A stretch of 64,000 bases of DNA from Brevundimonas sp. SL130 (lineage in GTDB: Bacteria; Pseudomonadota; Alphaproteobacteria; Caulobacterales; Caulobacteraceae). The translations under genes were made by a program, and so were the position numbers. Below the pieces are notes generated by a model. The model was not told where the DNA came from and ran no database searches. It saw nothing but the letters and a program-made list of their open reading frames with translations. The stretch is from contig NZ_CP113064.1 in assembly GCF_026625805.1 (NCBI RefSeq), forward strand, positions 682,001-746,000. The letters are read 5' to 3'. This document shows, piece by piece, positions 25,165 to 34,157 of the stretch (positions are counted from its first letter, which is position 1; each line of letters starts with the position of its first letter).

Positions 25165-26580
25165 ATGCCGCATCCTCTTCGTCTCAACCCGGACCGCCTG
25201 TTCCCGGCCGACGCCGACACCCGCACGATGGCGCGGCGTCTGTATGCCGAGATCAGGGGCCTGCCGATCATCAGTCCGCACGGCCATACGGACCCGAGCT
25301 GGTTCGCCTTGAACGAGCCCTTCGCCAATCCGGCCGAACTGTTGATCACCCCCGACCACTACGTCTTTCGCATGCTGCACTCGCAGGGGATGGCGATGGA
25401 AGACCTGGGCGTGCCCCGCGCCGATGGTGGCCCGGTCGAGTCCGATCCGCGTGCGATCTGGCGCCGGTTCGCCGAGAACTATCACCTGTTCCAAGGCACG
25501 CCGTCGCGGATGTGGCATGACTGGGTCTATGCTGAGGCTTTCGGCATAGACGTGCGCCTGTCGGCCGAGACGGCGGACCATTATTACGACGTCATCGACG
25601 CCGCGCTGAAGACTGACGCCTTTCGGCCTCGCGCCCTGTTTGATCGCTATAATATCGAGGTCCTGACCACGACCGAGAGTCCGCTCGATACGCTGGATCA
25701 CCACAAGACCATCAAGGCGTCGGGCTGGAAGGGGCGGGTGCTGACCGCCTATCGCCCCGACCCCGTGCTGGATCCGGATTACGAGGGCTTCCGCGACAAT
25801 CTGAAGGTCCTGGCCGAACAGACTGGGCGCGATACCCTGTCGTGGGACGGCTATCTCCAGGCGCTGCGCGACCGCCGCGCCTTCTTCATCGCGATGGGCG
25901 CCACCTCGACCGACCACGGCCACCCGACCGCGTTTACGGCCGACCTGTCGAGGACCGAGGTCGAGGCCCTGTTCAAGCGCGTCTCGACCGCCCCGGCCTC
26001 GGCCGCCGACGCCGAACTGTTCCGCGGACAGATGCTGACCGAGATGGCCGCCATGTCGATCGAGGACGGTCTGGTGATGCAGCTTCACCCCGGCAGCTTC
26101 CGCAATCACTCGGCCACCGTCTTCAACCGTTTCGGACGCGACAAGGGTTGCGACATCCCGACCCGGACCGATTACGTCCGGGCGCTGAAGCCGCTGCTGG
26201 ACCGGTTCGGGTCGGACACCCGCCTGTCGCTGATCCTCTTCACCCTGGACGAGACCGCCTACAGCCGCGAACTGGCGCCCCTGGCCGGCCACTATCCCGC
26301 GCTGAAGCTGGGGCCGAGCTGGTGGTTCCACGACAGTCCTGAGGGGATGCGGCGCTTCCGCGAACAGGTCACCGAGACGGCCGGATTTTACAACACCGTC
26401 GGCTTCAACGACGACACCCGCGCCTTCCTGTCGATCCCGGCCCGTCACGACGTGGCCCGGCGGATGGATTGCGGCTTCCTGGCCCGGCTCGTCGTCGAGC
26501 ACCGAATAGAGGAAGACGAGGCGCACGAGGTCGCCCGCGCCTTGACCTATGCTCTTGTGAAGCAGGCGTACAAGCTATGA
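25165..26580 (+). CDS. uxaC: Glucuronate/galacturonate isomerase
   Basis: A 471-residue uronate isomerase of the amidohydrolase superfamily. It converts D-galacturonate to tagaturonate, or D-glucuronate to fructuronate, the first cytosolic step after uptake. Features are PIISPHGHTDPSWFA (metal-binding HxH), NIEVLTTTESPLD, MQLHPGSFRNHS, KLGPSWWFHDSPEGMRRF and VGFNDDTRAFLSIPARHDV (catalytic Asp region), all typical of UxaC. It opens a tight operon: its stop overlaps the dctP start (ATGA), and dctQ, dctM, the reductase and uxaA follow with gaps of 4 bp or less. A weak operator lies just upstream. Confidence 0.96.
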   Translation: MPHPLRLNPDRLFPADADTRTMARRLYAEIRGLPIISPHGHTDPSWFALNEPFANPAELLITPDHYVFRMLHSQGMAMEDLGVPRADGGPVESDPRAIWRRFAENYHLFQGTPSRMWHDWVYAEAFGIDVRLSAETADHYYDVIDAALKTDAFRPRALFDRYNIEVLTTTESPLDTLDHHKTIKASGWKGRVLTAYRPDPVLDPDYEGFRDNLKVLAEQTGRDTLSWDGYLQALRDRRAFFIAMGATSTDHGHPTAFTADLSRTEVEALFKRVSTAPASAADAELFRGQMLTEMAAMSIEDGLVMQLHPGSFRNHSATVFNRFGRDKGCDIPTRTDYVRALKPLLDRFGSDTRLSLILFTLDETAYSRELAPLAGHYPALKLGPSWWFHDSPEGMRRFREQVTETAGFYNTVGFNDDTRAFLSIPARHDVARRMDCGFLARLVVEHRIEEDEAHEVARALTYALVKQAYKL

Positions 26581-27566
26581 CACCGATCCCGACACGACGC
26601 GCCGCCCTGGCCGCGCCCCTGCTGCTGGGTGCTGCGGCCTGCAGCCAAGCGATCGGGGAACGTCCCCTGCGCGGCGCGGACACCCACGCCGCCGGCTATC
26701 CCACCGTCCAGGCCGTCGATTATTTCGGCGAACTTCTGTCCAAACGCACCGACGGACGCTTGCGCCTGCGCAACTACCCCGGCGGTCAGCTGGGCGGGGA
26801 GGGCGACACCCTTGAGATCACCATGTTCGGAGGCCTGGATCTGAACCGGGTCAATCTGGCGCCGCTCAACGTGATCGAGCCCACGACCTTCGTTCCGGCT
26901 CTGCCCTTCCTGTTCCGGTCCACCGACCACATGCGCCGGTCCTTGGACGGTGCGCCGGGCCGCGCCATCCTTCAGACCCTTCGGCCCCACGGTCTGATCG
27001 GTCTGTGCTTCTACGATTCCGGCCAGCGGTCCTTCTACAACCGGCTCCGCCCTGTTCGGACGCCCAAGGATCTGGCCGGGATGAAGATTCGGGTGCAGCC
27101 CTCGGACCTCTACGTCGCCATGGTGCGGGCCCTGGGCGCCAATCCCACGCCCATTCCCTTCGGCGAGGTCTATCAGGCCCTGGTGCAAGGCGTGGTGGAC
27201 GGCGCCGAGAACAATATGCCGTCCTACGACGACACGCGGCACCACGAGGTGGCGCGCTATTTCACCGCCACCGGCCACGTCATGGCGCCCGAGGTCTTGG
27301 TGATGTCCCAGCGCACATGGGATCGGCTGACGCCGGCCGACCGGGATCTGGTCAGGACCTGCGCCGATGAGAGCGTGCCCTATATGCGCGGCCTCTGGGA
27401 CGCCCGCGAGGCGACGTCCCGCGCCAAGGTGATCGCCGCCGGCTGCCAGTTGATCGAGGACGTGGACGTCGAACCGTTCCGCGCCCTGATGGCCCCCGTG
27501 TGGGAGCGGTTCGTCGTCACAGACCTGCAAAAGCGGCTGGTCCGCGACATCCAGGCCATGGAGTAG
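26577..27566 (+). CDS. dctP: TRAP transporter substrate-binding protein (uronate type)
   Basis: A 329-residue DctP-family solute-binding protein, periplasmic part of a TRAP importer. It has a signal region TRRAALAAPLLLGAAACSQ with twin arginines and a lipobox-like Cys. TRAP signatures follow: GRLRLRNYPGGQLGGEGDTL, PALPFLFRSTDHMRR, DLAGMKIRVQPSDLYVAMV with the arginine that grips the carboxylate, PIPFGEVYQALVQGVVDGAENN and VLVMSQRTWDRLT. Its place between uxaC and dctQM points to galacturonate/glucuronate as ligand. Translation is coupled to uxaC by an ATGA overlap. Confidence 0.93.
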   Translation: MTPIPTRRAALAAPLLLGAAACSQAIGERPLRGADTHAAGYPTVQAVDYFGELLSKRTDGRLRLRNYPGGQLGGEGDTLEITMFGGLDLNRVNLAPLNVIEPTTFVPALPFLFRSTDHMRRSLDGAPGRAILQTLRPHGLIGLCFYDSGQRSFYNRLRPVRTPKDLAGMKIRVQPSDLYVAMVRALGANPTPIPFGEVYQALVQGVVDGAENNMPSYDDTRHHEVARYFTATGHVMAPEVLVMSQRTWDRLTPADRDLVRTCADESVPYMRGLWDAREATSRAKVIAAGCQLIEDVDVEPFRALMAPVWERFVVTDLQKRLVRDIQAME

Positions 27567-27570
27567 GCTG

Positions 27571-28068
27571 ATGCTGTCCATACTCTCCGTCCTTTCCCGC
27601 TGGATCAGCCGCCTGACGCTGGCGTTCGCCGCCGCCGGCCTGGTGGTCATGACGGCCGTCATCGGCTGGCAGGTCTTCGCCCGCTATGTGTTGAAGGACT
27701 CGCCGGCCTGGGCCGAGGCCGCATCCCTGGCCCTGATGGTCTGGTTCATTCTGCTCGCCGCCGCCGTGGGGGTGCGTGAGCAGTTCCATATCGGCATGAC
27801 AGCAGTGACCGACGCCCTGCCGCCAGGCCTCGCCAAGCTCACGCGCGCCCTGTCCCTGTTGATCGTGGGTGGCTTCGGCGCCGCCATGGGGGTTTGGGGC
27901 GGCGAACTGGTGATGCGCACCTGGCACATCGAGATCGCGACCCTGGGGATTTCTCGCGGATTTAGCTACCTGCCCCTGCCGATCGCGGGCTGGCTCATTG
28001 TCTTTTTCTCAATCGAACATCTGATCGCCGAGTCCCGCGGCGGAAAGGTTGAACCGCTATGGAGCTGA
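27571..28068 (+). CDS. dctQ: TRAP transporter small membrane subunit
   Basis: A 165-residue DctQ protein with four hydrophobic helices. Conserved features are GWQVFARYVLKDSPAWAEAASLALMVWFILLAA-type helix 2 (WAEAASL motif), VGVREQFHIGM in the loop, and a last helix ending before IEHLIAES. It partners DctM in the inner membrane to drive sodium-coupled uptake of the substrate delivered by DctP. It starts 4 bp after dctP and overlaps dctM by 10 bp, so all three subunits are made together. Confidence 0.92.
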   Translation: MLSILSVLSRWISRLTLAFAAAGLVVMTAVIGWQVFARYVLKDSPAWAEAASLALMVWFILLAAAVGVREQFHIGMTAVTDALPPGLAKLTRALSLLIVGGFGAAMGVWGGELVMRTWHIEIATLGISRGFSYLPLPIAGWLIVFFSIEHLIAESRGGKVEPLWS

Positions 28069-29339
28069 CGCTTCTCCTCGGAACCTTGCTGGTGCTGCTC
28101 CTGTTGGGCGTGCCGGTGGCCTTCGCCCTGGGCGTCGCCTCCCTGGCGACCTTCATCTATATGGACATCGCGCCCCTGGTGGCCTTCCAGCGCATAGCGG
28201 CCGGGGTGAACGTCTTCGCCCTGATGGCCATTCCCTTCTTCATCTTCGCCGGCGACCTAATGCAGCAGGCAGGCATCGCGGACCGGCTGGTGCGGGTGGC
28301 GAACGCGGCGGTCGGACGTATTCGGGGCGGACTGGGACCGGTCAATGTGGGCGCCTCAATGATGTTCGGCGGCGTGTCCGGTTCGGCGATCGCCAGCGCC
28401 TCCGCCCTGGGCTCGACCCTGATCCCCATGATGAAGCAGCGCGGCTACGACGCCGACTACTCGGTCAACGTCACCACCACGGCGGCGATCACCGGCCTGC
28501 TGATCCCGCCGTCGCACAATATGATCATCTATGCGGCGGCCGCAGGGGTCTCCATCTCGGTGGCGGACCTGTTCATGGCGGGGCTTGCGCCCGGTCTCGT
28601 CACCGGCCTGATCCTGATGGTTGTCGCCTGGCTGGTGGCGGTGAAGCGCGGCTATCCTCGCGGCGAGTTTCCCGGCTGGAGCGCCTTCGTCCGCGCCTTC
28701 ATCGACGCCATTCCCGGCCTGCTCACCGCCGTGATCATCTTCGGCGGCATCCTGGGCGGGGTCTTCACCCCGACGGAAAGCTCGGCCGTGGCGGTGATCT
28801 ACACCCTTGTGGTCGGCTTCATGGTCTATCGCACCCTGTCCTTCCGAGGCTTCATCACCGCCGCCGTGAATGCGGTGAAGACCACGGCCATGGTCATGTT
28901 GATCATCGGCTCGGCGGCGGCCTTCGGCTGGCTGCTGGCCCTGAACGAAGCCCCTGAGCAGTTGGCGGGCCTGATGCGGATGGTCTCGGACAATCCCATC
29001 ATCATCCTGCTGATGATCAACATCATCCTGCTCCTGCTCGGCACCTTTATGGACATGGCGCCGCTGATCGTGATCACTTCGCCCATCTTCCTGCCTGTGG
29101 CGATGGAGGCAGGCATGGATCCGGTGCAGTTCGGCGTCGTGCTGATGCTGAACCTGGGCATCGGCCTGGTCACTCCGCCCGTCGGTTCAGTGCTCTTCGT
29201 CGGCTGCGCCGTCGGTAAGATCCGGGTCGAGGATACGGTCAAGACCATGTGGCCCTTCTATCTGGCCCTGATCTTCTCCCTGATGCTGATCACCTATGTA
29301 CCCGCCTTCTCCATGGCTTTGCCAAACCTGCTGCGATGA
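28059..29339 (+). CDS. dctM: TRAP transporter large membrane subunit
   Basis: A 426-residue DctM permease with about twelve helices. Family features are VPVAFALGVASLATF, IPFFIFAGDLMQQAGIADRL, GGVSGSAIASASALGSTLIP in the first helical hairpin, TGLLIPPSHNMIIYA, GGVFTPTESSAVAVIYTL and LNLGIGLVTPPVGSVLFVGC. It is the transport channel of the Na+-driven TRAP importer. Its start lies inside the dctQ end and its stop overlaps the start of the reductase gene (ATGA). Confidence 0.94.
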   Translation: MELTLLLGTLLVLLLLGVPVAFALGVASLATFIYMDIAPLVAFQRIAAGVNVFALMAIPFFIFAGDLMQQAGIADRLVRVANAAVGRIRGGLGPVNVGASMMFGGVSGSAIASASALGSTLIPMMKQRGYDADYSVNVTTTAAITGLLIPPSHNMIIYAAAAGVSISVADLFMAGLAPGLVTGLILMVVAWLVAVKRGYPRGEFPGWSAFVRAFIDAIPGLLTAVIIFGGILGGVFTPTESSAVAVIYTLVVGFMVYRTLSFRGFITAAVNAVKTTAMVMLIIGSAAAFGWLLALNEAPEQLAGLMRMVSDNPIIILLMINIILLLLGTFMDMAPLIVITSPIFLPVAMEAGMDPVQFGVVLMLNLGIGLVTPPVGSVLFVGCAVGKIRVEDTVKTMWPFYLALIFSLMLITYVPAFSMALPNLLR

Positions 29340-30808
29340 TCGAAAGACTGTCTGAGGCCCGCCTCGGCGCCCTGCCGTCGATCGTCGCGCGCCCGGCCTA
29401 TGACCGCGCGGCGGTCGGGATCGGGGTGGTCCATCTGGGCGTCGGCGCCTTTCACCGGGCGCATCAGGCGGTGGTGTTCGACGACGCTCTCGCGGCCGGC
29501 GACCTGCGCTGGGGCGTGCTGGGCGCCTCGCTGCGGTCGTCCGGCGTGCGTGATCAGCTGAACCCGCAGGACGGCCTCTACACCCTGGTGGTCCGTGACG
29601 GGGCGGAGGAGCATCTGCGGGTGATCGGGGCCGGTCGCGGCGTTCTGGTCGGGCCGGAAGATCCCGCAGCCCTGGTCGCGGCCATGGCCCGCCCGGACGT
29701 CCATATCGTCACCCTGACCGTGACCGAGAAGGGCTATCGACTCGATCCGGCGACGGGCGATTTGCGGTTCGACGACGCGGATGTGGCCGCTGACCTTGCG
29801 GATATCGACGCCCCCCGAACGGCGCCCGGCTTCATCGTCGCGGCGCTGCGGGCGCGAAAGGCAGCGGGCCTGAAGCCCTTCACCGTCATCAGTTGCGACA
29901 ATCTTCCCCACAATGGAAAACGCATCCGCGCCGGGGTCATCGCCATGGCTCGCCGGATCGACCCGTCGCTGGCCCATTGGATCGAGGTCGAGGGCGCCTT
30001 CCCTCAGACCATGATTGACCGGATCGTCCCTGCGACCACGGCCGACGACATCGCCGGCCTGGCCGTCCGCCTCGACGTCATCGACCAGGGGATGGTCAAG
30101 GCCGAGCCCTTCACCCAGTGGGTGATCGAGGACTGGTTCGCGGGCGAACGGCCGGACTTCCCCTCGCTCGGCGTGCAACTGACCGACGCGGTCGAGCCGT
30201 GGGAAAACGCCAAGCTGCGCCTGCTCAACGGCGCTCATTCGGCGATCGCCTATCTGGGCGCCCTGTCGGGCTATGAGCATGTCCACGAGGCCGTCGCCGT
30301 CCCGGCCTTCCGCGCCTATGTCGAGGCTCTGTGGGACGAGGCGCAGACCACGCTGAACCCGCCGCAGGGCCTGGATATCCCGACCTATCGCGATGCGCTT
30401 ATGGCGCGTTTCTCCAACGCGGCCCTGATGCACCGTACGCGCCAGATCGCCATGGACGGGTCGCAGAAACTGCCTCAGCGGCTGCTGGCCGGCGCCGCCG
30501 AACGTCTGGCGGCCGGGCAGGGGATCAAGGCGCTGGCTCTGGGCGTCGCCGCCTGGATGAAATGGCAGTCCGGTGTGACCGAAGGCGGCGAGGTCTTCAT
30601 CGTCGATGATCCGCTGGCGGCCAAGACCGCTGAGCGGCTGGAGGGCGTCGATGACGACCCGAGCCGTGTCCTGGCCCTGCTGGGTTTGTCTGAAGTCTTT
30701 CCGACCCGCTTGGCGGACGACAACCGGTTCGCGGTGGCGGTCACAGACGCCTATCTGTCGCTCAGCCGCAACGGCGCGGTCGAAGCCGCGCGTTTGGCGG
30801 TGGAGTAA
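29336..30808 (+). CDS. uxuB: Mannitol-dehydrogenase-family uronate reductase (UxuB-type)
   Basis: A 490-residue NAD-dependent long-chain polyol dehydrogenase. It has the Rossmann start GIGVVHLGVGAFHRAHQAVV, then WGVLGASLRS, VTEKGYRLDPATGDL, ISCDNLPHNGKRIRAGV, FPQTMIDRIVPATT, QWVIEDWFAG and KLRLLNGAHSAIAYLG with the catalytic Lys/Asn/His. Sequence is nearest fructuronate reductase (UxuB; mannonate as product). However, the operon carries uxaA and no uxuA, so it may reduce tagaturonate to altronate, or both substrates. It starts within the dctM stop and ends 3 bp before uxaA. Confidence 0.88.
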   Translation: MIERLSEARLGALPSIVARPAYDRAAVGIGVVHLGVGAFHRAHQAVVFDDALAAGDLRWGVLGASLRSSGVRDQLNPQDGLYTLVVRDGAEEHLRVIGAGRGVLVGPEDPAALVAAMARPDVHIVTLTVTEKGYRLDPATGDLRFDDADVAADLADIDAPRTAPGFIVAALRARKAAGLKPFTVISCDNLPHNGKRIRAGVIAMARRIDPSLAHWIEVEGAFPQTMIDRIVPATTADDIAGLAVRLDVIDQGMVKAEPFTQWVIEDWFAGERPDFPSLGVQLTDAVEPWENAKLRLLNGAHSAIAYLGALSGYEHVHEAVAVPAFRAYVEALWDEAQTTLNPPQGLDIPTYRDALMARFSNAALMHRTRQIAMDGSQKLPQRLLAGAAERLAAGQGIKALALGVAAWMKWQSGVTEGGEVFIVDDPLAAKTAERLEGVDDDPSRVLALLGLSEVFPTRLADDNRFAVAVTDAYLSLSRNGAVEAARLAVE

Positions 30809-30811
30809 ATC

Positions 30812-32311
30812 ATGTCCCGCGTCCTGATCCTCAACCCCGTCGACGACGTCGCCATCGCCCTGGATGACATCGCGACCGGCGATACGCCCGACGGCCTGGA
30901 CGCCCCCGCGCGGGCCGATATCGCCACGGGGCACAAGATCGCCCGGCATGCGGTGGAGGCGGGCAGTCTGGTCCGCCGCTATGGCCAGGTCATCGGTCGC
31001 GCCAAGGCGGCTATCGCGGCCGGAGATCACGTCCACGTCCACAACCTGGCCATGGCTGACGATGGGCGAGAGGCGGAGGTCGGTGCTGACCTGCGTCCAC
31101 CCACGCCGTTGTCGGGCGCAAGCTTCAACGGCATTGTCCGCCCGGATGGTCGGGTCGGCACCCGCAACTACGTGGGCGTCCTGACCAGCGTGAACTGTTC
31201 GGCGACGGTCGCGCGCCGTATCGCCGACGCCTTCCCGGATTCAAGTCTGCCCCAAGGCGTGGACGGCGTCGTCGCCTTTACGCACCAGGGCGGCTGTGGC
31301 GGTTCTTCGCTCAGCAGCGACGTGACCCTGTTGCAGCGGACCCTGGCCGGCTACGCCCGTCATCCGAACTTCCACTCCATCCTCATCGTCGGCCTGGGGT
31401 GCGAGGCCAATCAGATCCCCGCCTGGCTGACCAGCCAAGGTCTGGAGGCGGGCCCGCATCTGCGCGCTCTGACCATCCAGGAGGCCGGCGGCACCGCTCG
31501 CGCCATCGAGGCCGGGGTCGCGATCGTCCGCGATCTGGTCGTCGAGGCGGCCAAGATCGAACGCCGGCCCGTGTCCGCGTCGCACCTGACCGTCGGGTTG
31601 CAGTGCGGCGGCTCGGACGGCTGGTCCGGCGTCACGGCCAATCCGGCCTTGGGCGCTGCGGTGGATCTACTGGTCGCCCACGGCGGTTCGGCCATGCTGT
31701 CCGAGACGCCCGAGATCTGGGGCGCGGAACATTTGCTGCTGCGGCGCGCGGCGTCTCAGGAGGTGGCGGACAGGCTGAACGCGCGTCTGGACTGGTGGCG
31801 CGACTATGCCGAGCGGCATCAGATGGAGCTGAACAATAACCCCTCGCCGGGCAATCTGAAGGGCGGTCTGACGACGATCCTGGAGAAGTCGTTGGGCGCG
31901 GTGGCCAAGTCGGGGTCCACCCCCCTGAACGATGTGATCGGCTATGCGCAGCCGCTGCAGGCCAAGGGGCTCAGCTTCATGGACAGCCCCGGCTATGACC
32001 CCTGCTCGGCCACGGGCCAGATCGCCTCGGGCGCCAATCTGATCGTCTTCACCACGGGCCGGGGCTCCGTCTTCGGCGCCAAGCCCGCGCCTTCGATCAA
32101 GGTCGCCTCCAACGCCAAATTGGCCAACTGGATGGACGAGGATATGGACATCGACGCCTCGCCCGTCCTGACCGGGACCAGCCTGGCCGAGGTCGGCGCG
32201 GCCATCTTCCAGAAGATGCTGGACGTGGCTTCGGGCGAACCGTCCAAGTCTGAAGCCCTGGGCATCGGCGACAATGAGTTCGTGCCCTGGCAGGTGGGGG
32301 CCTATCTCTAG
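30812..32311 (+). CDS. uxaA: Altronate dehydratase
   Basis: A 499-residue Fe/Mn-dependent dehydratase converting D-altronate to 2-keto-3-deoxygluconate (KDG). It has the N-terminal SAF domain (AIALDDIATGD, GHKIARHAVEAGSLVRRYGQ, AIAAGDHVHVHNLAM) fused to the large UxaA domain. The latter shows FNGIVRPDGRVGTRNYVGVL, THQGGCGG, LGCEANQ, GLQCGGSDGWSGVTANPALG, ELNNNPSPGNLKGGLTT and TTGRGSVFG. Cysteines in these motifs fit the metal site. It is the last gene of the uxaC operon; its stop is 2 bp from the convergent pectate lyase stop. Confidence 0.95.
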   Translation: MSRVLILNPVDDVAIALDDIATGDTPDGLDAPARADIATGHKIARHAVEAGSLVRRYGQVIGRAKAAIAAGDHVHVHNLAMADDGREAEVGADLRPPTPLSGASFNGIVRPDGRVGTRNYVGVLTSVNCSATVARRIADAFPDSSLPQGVDGVVAFTHQGGCGGSSLSSDVTLLQRTLAGYARHPNFHSILIVGLGCEANQIPAWLTSQGLEAGPHLRALTIQEAGGTARAIEAGVAIVRDLVVEAAKIERRPVSASHLTVGLQCGGSDGWSGVTANPALGAAVDLLVAHGGSAMLSETPEIWGAEHLLLRRAASQEVADRLNARLDWWRDYAERHQMELNNNPSPGNLKGGLTTILEKSLGAVAKSGSTPLNDVIGYAQPLQAKGLSFMDSPGYDPCSATGQIASGANLIVFTTGRGSVFGAKPAPSIKVASNAKLANWMDEDMDIDASPVLTGTSLAEVGAAIFQKMLDVASGEPSKSEALGIGDNEFVPWQVGAYL

Positions 32312-32313
32312 GC

Positions 32314-33966
32314 TTACGCGCCCAGAGCCTCGATCAGGTCGCCCATGTTGCGGATGAAGACGGCGGTCGAGACCCCCTCGACCGGGAAGTCGGTCTGATA
32401 GGGCGAGGTGTCCCACAGATCCCCGACGCGGGTCATCTGATACTCGCCGCCGGTCACCGCTGTGGGCGACGGACCCTTGTAGGGGTTGGAGGTCGTGGTC
32501 AGCGGTGTGGACCAATAGCCGCGCGCATTCAGGCCTGCCATCACCTCGGCGGCGCGGTTGGCGTGCGGACGGCTCAGGCGCCGCGCATCGCTGGACATGT
32601 CCCAGACGTCCACGTCCTGAAGCGTGAAATATCTCGGCAGGTTCAGCGAGCCAGGGCGGGCCTTCAGCGGTGAACCGCGCGTCGCCTCCTCGACGGACAG
32701 GGCCGACAGGCGTGCATATTCGGCGCGCAGGGCCGGGGTGTCCACGTTGCGGAACGAGCCGTAGTGGACGATCAGATTGGTCGGATTGTCGTCGGCGTAA
32801 TACTGGCCGTTGGCGATGTTGGAGCCGCGCCGGTGGATGTAGATCGGGGTGTTGGCGCCCTCGAGGACGAACGTCGGATGCGTCCGGCCCGGCGTGTTCA
32901 GCGGCGGCTTGGTCGCGACCTGGTCCAGCCAGTCCATGGCCTCGGGCAGGCGGGCCAGATATTTGCGGTCGCCGGTCAGGCGGTAGAAGCCCAGCATCGA
33001 CTTGATGTTCGTCCCTGTCGCATGGGTGACGAAGGCCTGGGGCTCGATGGTGCGGGCGCCGGCCGGCTTCAGCGTGTCAGGGAAATGTTGCAGGCCCCAC
33101 GCCGGTTGCGGCTGCGGCTGCTGGGTCTTTACGAAGATGTCCATGCCGCGGTGGATGGCGTCCAGCACCCTGGCGTCGCCGCGACCGTTCCGGGCCAGGC
33201 CGTGATAGGCGTAGATCAGGAACTCCAGGTTCTCGCCCGCCACATCGTCGTTGAAGGTGATGTAGGGGGTGTAGTCGGCGTGCCCGTGCAGGCCGCCGTT
33301 TTCGACGAAGGGATAGCGCTGGGGCCAGCCGCCGTTGGCGTACTGGCTGTCCAGAACGAAGCGGATCGCCTTGTTCAGCGGCGCCAGATATTTGCGGTCC
33401 TTCTTCTCCAGATAGACCCGCAGCAGCAGCTGCGACGCCTCGGCCGTGCCGGCGTCGTCGAAGGTGGCGTTGCCATAGTAGTGGTGGAATTCCTCCAGCC
33501 GCCAGGCGTTGGCGGCGACCGTGGCGTACCACTGTTTCAGCGAGTCTTCGCCGGCGGTGTCGATGACATAGTTCCAGCCGCCGGCCGGGTGCTGGCCCCG
33601 GATCAGGGCGTCGGCGGCGGACTTGGCGGCCTCGTAATAGAAGGCGTCGCCGGTGGCGTGATAGGCGTCCAGGTAGAGGTGGCCCATGGTGGCCGTACCG
33701 GGCGGCTGGACCCAGATCATGGTCGGGCCGGCCTCCAGTTCCCCCCAGCGGCGCGAGAAGTCGGGCAGGTATTGCCAGACGTAGCCGCCTTGCACAGCGG
33801 CCTCCTCGACCATGAACCGGGCGGCGCGCTTCATGGCGTCCAGAACGGCGGCGCGGTCGGGCGAGGCCTGGGCGCCGGCGGGCAGGGCGGGGGCCGAGGC
33901 GGCGACGAAGGTGGCGGCGGCGCCGGCGGCCAGCAGGGCGCGACGGTTCATGGACGGTGCGGGCAT
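32314..33966 (-). CDS. pelA: Secreted pectate lyase, polysaccharide lyase family 10
   Basis: A 550-residue exported lyase that cleaves polygalacturonate by beta-elimination, leaving 4,5-unsaturated ends. The N-terminal MNRRALLAAGAAATFVAASA is a Tat-like signal. Residues about 30-330 hold (alpha/alpha) toroid segments; GGWPQRYPFVENGG and YTPYITFNDDVAGEN are hallmarks of PL10 (Pel10A-like) proteins. Later segments include RRGSNIANGQYYADDN and GSFRNVDTPALRAEY. Start is ATG 33966 with AGGAG upstream. An ACCGGT operator lies about 68 bp upstream. The carboxyl half (after residue 330) should be checked for additional binding function. Confidence 0.88.
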   Translation of the reverse strand: MPAPSMNRRALLAAGAAATFVAASAPALPAGAQASPDRAAVLDAMKRAARFMVEEAAVQGGYVWQYLPDFSRRWGELEAGPTMIWVQPPGTATMGHLYLDAYHATGDAFYYEAAKSAADALIRGQHPAGGWNYVIDTAGEDSLKQWYATVAANAWRLEEFHHYYGNATFDDAGTAEASQLLLRVYLEKKDRKYLAPLNKAIRFVLDSQYANGGWPQRYPFVENGGLHGHADYTPYITFNDDVAGENLEFLIYAYHGLARNGRGDARVLDAIHRGMDIFVKTQQPQPQPAWGLQHFPDTLKPAGARTIEPQAFVTHATGTNIKSMLGFYRLTGDRKYLARLPEAMDWLDQVATKPPLNTPGRTHPTFVLEGANTPIYIHRRGSNIANGQYYADDNPTNLIVHYGSFRNVDTPALRAEYARLSALSVEEATRGSPLKARPGSLNLPRYFTLQDVDVWDMSSDARRLSRPHANRAAEVMAGLNARGYWSTPLTTTSNPYKGPSPTAVTGGEYQMTRVGDLWDTSPYQTDFPVEGVSTAVFIRNMGDLIEALGA

Positions 33967-34032
33967 GGGAACTCCTGGGTGACCTCTCGACCGGCTCTTG
34001 GCGACCGTTTCGAGGGCGGACTGAAGCATGAT

Positions 34033-34046
34033 TGACACCGGTTTCC
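34033..34046 (-). promoter_or_regulatory. LacI-type operator upstream of the pectate lyase
   Basis: TGACACCGGTTTCC on the plus strand; with the preceding GAT and following T it is identical over 17 bp to the site at 38104-38117. It lies 67 bp upstream of the pelA start, where it could block transcription in the absence of inducer. Confidence 0.6.
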
Positions 34047-34157
34047 TAGTCCCGGCGGCAATTGGTCCGTCAACGACCTTGCCCCGGTTTGAAGGCATGG
34101 AGAAGCCGCGCAATACCTGGACAATAGCTGGAGAAACCCTGGAGATAATTTCCAGCT

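Noticed and set aside
24340..26526. 728-codon open frame on the minus strand opposite the LamG and uxaC genes
   Set aside because: Composition is Arg/Gly/Gln/Asp-rich shadow coding typical of the reverse frame of GC-rich genes; the plus strand holds well-recognised proteins.
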